Positions 60,765 through 64,000 of a DNA stretch of 64,000 nucleotides are shown in pieces. The notes below the pieces were generated by a model. That model ran no database searches, had not been told where the DNA came from, and saw nothing but the letters and a program-made list of their open reading frames with translations. The stretch comes from CAVUEG01 sp963740525. Lineage in GTDB: Bacteria > Actinomycetota > Actinomycetes > Propionibacteriales > Nocardioidaceae. Numbering within the stretch: the stretch's first letter is position 1; each line of letters opens with the position of its first letter. A program made the translations under genes and the position numbers. The stretch lies in the NCBI GenBank assembly GCA_963740525.1, contig CAVUEG010000006.1:372001-436000 (forward strand), given 5' to 3'.

Positions 60765-62066
60765 TCAGCTCTTCACGTAGGGCTCGCCGTCGGCGGCGGG
60801 CGGGCGGACCCGTCCGACGAAGCCGGCAACCGCGATGATCGTGGCGAGGTACGGCGTGGCGCCGAGGAGCTGCGAGGGGATCTTGTCGACGAACGAGAGC
60901 TGGCTCTGCAGGTTCCACATGAAGCCGAAGAACAGTGCCGCGAAGGTGGCCCCGATCGGATGCCAGCGACCCATGATCACGGCCGCCAGGGCGATGAACC
61001 CGTTGCCGGCCGAGACCCCCTGGTCGAACGAGCCGGTCGAGCCCACCGTGTAGTAGGCGCCGCCCAGCCCGGCGAAGACCCCGCCGAAGAGCACGGCCTG
61101 CCACCGGACCCGGTTGACCTTGATGCCGACGGTGTCGGCGGCCTTGGGGTGCTCGCCGACGGCGCGGACCCGAAGGCCCCACTTGGTCTGGAACAGGATG
61201 AAGGTGACGGTCGCGACCGAGAGGTACATCAGGTACACCAGCACGGTCTGGTTGAACAGCGCCTGCCCGACGACAGGGAGCTTCGCGAGGAGCGGAATCT
61301 CGATCGTGTCCAGGCGCGGGGGCTCGTTGAGGTACTGCCGGATCGACGGGTCGCTCGGGATCTGGCTGAGCAGGAAGCTGGTGAGTCCCGACGCGAGCGC
61401 GATCAGCACGACACCGAGGACGACCTGGTTGACCAGGTAGCGCAGCGAGAACACCGCCAGCAGAGCCGAGAGGCCGACACCGGCGATGATCGCGCCGACC
61501 AGTCCCATGTACGCGCTGAACGCCAGGCTGGCCGCGACCGAGGCGAAGAACGCGCCCATCAGGAACTGGCCCTCGATGGCGATGTTGATGACGCCCGCTC
61601 GCTCGCACATGCAGCCCGCGAGCGCACCGAGGATCAGCGGCGTGGCGATCCGGATCGTGCCCGGCAGCGGGTTGGCGATCGACGCCTGGAAGCTGCCGCT
61701 CTGGTCGGAGTACGCCCAGATGATGAAGCCGGCGTAGAACGCGAAGCCGACCATCATGAAGAACAGCACGCCCAGCATGCCGCGGGGGATCCGGTCGATG
61801 AGCGCCACGAGGAACGCGAGGACGGCGATGACCGCTGCCACCCAGGCCACCGGGTGCGCCGCGAGCTTGTGCGGCGGGAACTCGGCGGAGACCCGGTCAC
61901 CGAGGACGTACTGCACGTGGCTGCCGGCGATCGAGAGGGCGAAGTAGACCAGCAGCACCGCCACCAGCCCGAGCACGACCGAAAGCTTGATGTGGCGGTG
62001 TACGGCGGCCCGGTCGCGGACCTGCTCGACCGGCTGCCCGGTGCCTTCCAGCGTGGCCGTGCTCAC
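60765..62066 (-). CDS. ABC nucleoside-type transporter permease (BPL_perm family), second
   Basis: About 433 residues, roughly ten membrane helices. Diagnostic loop GALAGCMCERAGVINIAIEGQFLMGAFF and the coupling region LRVRAVGEHPKAADTVGIKVNRVRW. GTG at 62066 overlaps the upstream permease stop (GTGA); an in-frame ATG lies at 62075. With its partner it forms the channel of a BmpA/RnsB-type uptake system; salvage genes in the same operon indicate nucleosides. Confidence 0.93.
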   Translation of the reverse strand: MSTATLEGTGQPVEQVRDRAAVHRHIKLSVVLGLVAVLLVYFALSIAGSHVQYVLGDRVSAEFPPHKLAAHPVAWVAAVIAVLAFLVALIDRIPRGMLGVLFFMMVGFAFYAGFIIWAYSDQSGSFQASIANPLPGTIRIATPLILGALAGCMCERAGVINIAIEGQFLMGAFFASVAASLAFSAYMGLVGAIIAGVGLSALLAVFSLRYLVNQVVLGVVLIALASGLTSFLLSQIPSDPSIRQYLNEPPRLDTIEIPLLAKLPVVGQALFNQTVLVYLMYLSVATVTFILFQTKWGLRVRAVGEHPKAADTVGIKVNRVRWQAVLFGGVFAGLGGAYYTVGSTGSFDQGVSAGNGFIALAAVIMGRWHPIGATFAALFFGFMWNLQSQLSFVDKIPSQLLGATPYLATIIAVAGFVGRVRPPAADGEPYVKS

Positions 62067-63280
62067 GAGCCCCATCCCTTCGCCATCACGGTGGACCCGC
62101 CACCGGTATCCCGGAACCGCAGCACTCCGCGCACCAGCGCGGGCGCAGCGACGAACAGCACGATCAGTGCCTGGAGGACCTGGGTCAGCTCGAGTGGCGT
62201 GGCCGCGGCACTGGCCTGCATCTGGATGCCGCCACTGGCCAGTGCACCGAAGAGGAGGCCGGCCAGGACGGTGCCCAGAGGTGTCGCCCGGCCGAGCAGC
62301 GCCACCGTGATCGCGTCGAAGCCGATCGAGCCGGCCACGTTGGAGGTGATCGAGTCGTGGTGGCCGAGGATCTGCTGGGCCGCCGCGAGGCCCGCGAGAG
62401 CACCGGCCACCAGCATCGCCAGCGTGTACACCTTGGCGACGTTCATGCCGGCGGTGCGGGAGGCATCGGCGTTGGCGCCCACGGCCCGCATCTCGAAGCC
62501 GAGCGTGCTCCGCTCCAGCAGCCACCAGACGCCGACCGCCGCGAGGATCGCGAGCACGACCCCGGTGTGCACCCCGAAGACGCTCGGGAAGAGCGCCGAG
62601 TCGTCGACCGGCAGGGAGCGTGGGTTGTCGCTGCCGGGTCGTTGGAAGGCATTCTTGGTGAGCAGGTAGACCAGCGTCGAGCCGGCCACGTAGTTGAGCA
62701 TGATCGTGGTGATCACCTCGTGCGCGCCGGTCTTGGCCTTGAGGAAACCGGCCAGGGCGCCCCAGAGCGCACCGGCGGTCATCGCCGCCAGGATCGCCAC
62801 CAGCAGGTGGAGACCGATCGGAAGATGCCAGGTGAAGCCGACGTACCCGGCGGCGAGCGCGCCCATGATCAGCTGGCCCTGGGCGCCGATGTTGAACAGG
62901 CCGGTCCGGAACGCGAGGCTCACGCCGAGGCCGCCGCAGATCAGGGGCGCGGCCCGCTCGAGGGTCTGGCCGATCGCGTCGCCCGACCCGACGGCACCGT
63001 GCAGGAGGGCCCAGTAGCTCTGCCCGATCGCCTCACCGGAGAAGCGGAAGAAGTCCCAGGGGTAGCTGAAGAAGTACTTTCCGGCCTCCAGCACCTTGCG
63101 GTCGCTGACGATGATCAGCAGGGCACCCACGACCAGCGCGAGCAGGACGGCTGCGGCCGTCACCTTGACCGACGGGAGCCAGCTGGCCTGCTCTCGGGTC
63201 CTGGTCGGCTGGGCCTCCTCGGTCGGCTCGGTACCGGCCTCGGGCGAGCCGGCGCCGTCGGGCTTGACGGTGTCAGGCAT
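62063..63280 (-). CDS. ABC nucleoside-type transporter permease, first
   Basis: 405 residues, about nine helices after a charged N-terminus. GLGVSLAFRTGLFNIGAQGQLIMGAL and LKAKTGAHEVITTIMLNYVAG are typical of YufP/RnsC-like permeases, with FEMRAVGANADASRTAGMNVAKVY as the ATPase-contact loop. ATG at 63280 overlaps the ATPase stop by 8 bases. Confidence 0.94.
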   Translation of the reverse strand: MPDTVKPDGAGSPEAGTEPTEEAQPTRTREQASWLPSVKVTAAAVLLALVVGALLIIVSDRKVLEAGKYFFSYPWDFFRFSGEAIGQSYWALLHGAVGSGDAIGQTLERAAPLICGGLGVSLAFRTGLFNIGAQGQLIMGALAAGYVGFTWHLPIGLHLLVAILAAMTAGALWGALAGFLKAKTGAHEVITTIMLNYVAGSTLVYLLTKNAFQRPGSDNPRSLPVDDSALFPSVFGVHTGVVLAILAAVGVWWLLERSTLGFEMRAVGANADASRTAGMNVAKVYTLAMLVAGALAGLAAAQQILGHHDSITSNVAGSIGFDAITVALLGRATPLGTVLAGLLFGALASGGIQMQASAAATPLELTQVLQALIVLFVAAPALVRGVLRFRDTGGGSTVMAKGWGS

Positions 63281-64000
63281 CGGAGCCCGCCTCCTCGGTG
63301 TCGGTCGTGGCCCGGGGTACGTCGGACCCGGGGTCGCCGTGTGCTCCGGCCATCAGCAGGCCGATCTGCTCGCGCGGGATGTCAGGACCCACGATGCCGA
63401 CGATCCGGCCGTCGTACATCACCGCGATCCGGTCGCTGAGCGCGTAGATCTCGTCGAGCTCGGTGGACACGATGACCACCGCGGTCCCCTTGTCCCGCTC
63501 CGCGATGATCCGCTGGTGGATGAACTCGATCGAGCCCACGTCAACCCCGCGGGTGGGCTGCGAGGCGACCAGCACCTTGATCGGGCGTGAGAACTCCCTC
63601 GCCACGACGACCTTCTGCTGGTTGCCGCCCGACAGCGAGGAGACGGGCGACTCCGGACCCTCAGTGCGGATGTCGAACTCCTCGATCCGGTGCTCTGCGT
63701 TCTCGTAGATCGCGTCGAGCCGCAGGGCGAGCCCGCGGGAGAACTCGTCGTTGCGGTACATGTCGAGGACCAGGTTCTCGCGGACACTGAAGCTGCCGAC
63801 GTACCCGTCGTGGGACCTGTCCTCGGGGATGTAGCCGATCCCGTCCTCGAGGCTCTCGCGGGTGCCATGACGGGAGATGTCCTGCCCGTCGAGCCAGATC
63901 TCACCCGCGTCGGGACGGATCAGGCCGAGGAGCGACTTGATCAGCTCGGTCTGCCCGTTGCCCTGCACGCCGGCGATGCCGAGCACCTCGCCGGCGCGGG
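63273..64000 (-). CDS. ABC nucleoside-type transporter ATP-binding protein, 5' partial
   Basis: Only the C-terminal half (about 240 residues) lies in the window; the gene runs past 64000. Second nucleotide-binding domain: LGIAGVQGNGQTELIKSLLGL (Walker A variant, as usual for the second domain), SSLSGGNQQKVVVAREFSRP (signature), VLVASQPTRGVDVGSIEFIH (Walker B region). The GNGQTEL and TRGVDVGS motifs identify the sugar/nucleoside importer class with two fused ATPase domains. Confidence 0.94.
   Translation of the reverse strand, partial: RAGEVLGIAGVQGNGQTELIKSLLGLIRPDAGEIWLDGQDISRHGTRESLEDGIGYIPEDRSHDGYVGSFSVRENLVLDMYRNDEFSRGLALRLDAIYENAEHRIEEFDIRTEGPESPVSSLSGGNQQKVVVAREFSRPIKVLVASQPTRGVDVGSIEFIHQRIIAERDKGTAVVIVSTELDEIYALSDRIAVMYDGRIVGIVGPDIPREQIGLLMAGAHGDPGSDVPRATTDTEEAGSDA

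Noticed and set aside
1..64000. tRNA, rRNA, insertion sequence, prophage or att site
   Set aside because: No transposase, integrase or phage protein, and no RNA-gene-like segment, was seen in the spacers I read.

Overview
This 64 kb window comes from a high-GC (about 70% by eye) actinobacterial chromosome. Three things point to a Nocardioides-like member of the Propionibacteriales: gene content, heavy use of GTG starts, and many starts placed 6-7 bases after a TAnnnT element (leaderless type). The genus is an inference; no rRNA marker is present. I saw no rRNA, tRNA, phage, transposase or CRISPR array. No gene-free stretch exceeds 300 bases.

Layout. 1-9.9 kb is a minus-strand cell-envelope operon: an LCP glycopolymer transferase, two GT2 glycosyltransferases, UDP-galactopyranose mutase (glf), a GlfT2-type galactofuranosyltransferase, an ABC exporter (Wzm/Wzt type) and a PGRP-type amidase. 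It reads as synthesis, export and wall attachment of a galactofuranose polymer. A second, divergent LCP gene follows. 11-18.6 kb holds housekeeping genes (FAD oxidoreductase, HAD dehalogenase, CPA1 antiporter, spermidine-synthase-like protein, acyl-CoA dehydrogenase, a secreted protein). 18.6-36.5 kb resembles the mycobacterial fadE25-purE-purK-PH-birA-accD5-accE5-maf-accA3 block, joined here by a class III cyclase, a MerR/acyl-CoA dehydrogenase pair, a GT4/sulfotransferase pair and pyruvate carboxylase.

36.5-64 kb carries a SpoIID/LGFP wall protein and LpdA. It then carries a dispersed nucleoside-salvage set: purine nucleoside phosphorylase, phosphopentomutase-like mutase, deoC, two ALDH-family genes, add, deoA, cdd and an ABC nucleoside transporter. 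This order parallels the mycobacterial lpdA-deoD-pmmB-add-deoA-cdd region. Embedded at 42.8-48.1 kb is a DosR/DosS-like oxygen/redox island: a heme-type GAF kinase, a NarL-type regulator, two universal stress proteins and a DoxX protein. Each of these genes has a GGG...CCC inverted repeat 53-71 bases upstream of its start.

The most unusual non-coding structure is a 225-bp array (36476-36700) of three direct and three inverted ~32-bp units between convergent genes. A second repeat family, a 59-bp imperfect palindrome, occurs three times; two direct copies bracket a small VOC gene. Several genes at 0-4 kb and 16.3-16.75 kb are split by clusters of single-base frameshifts that look like assembly error rather than real decay.
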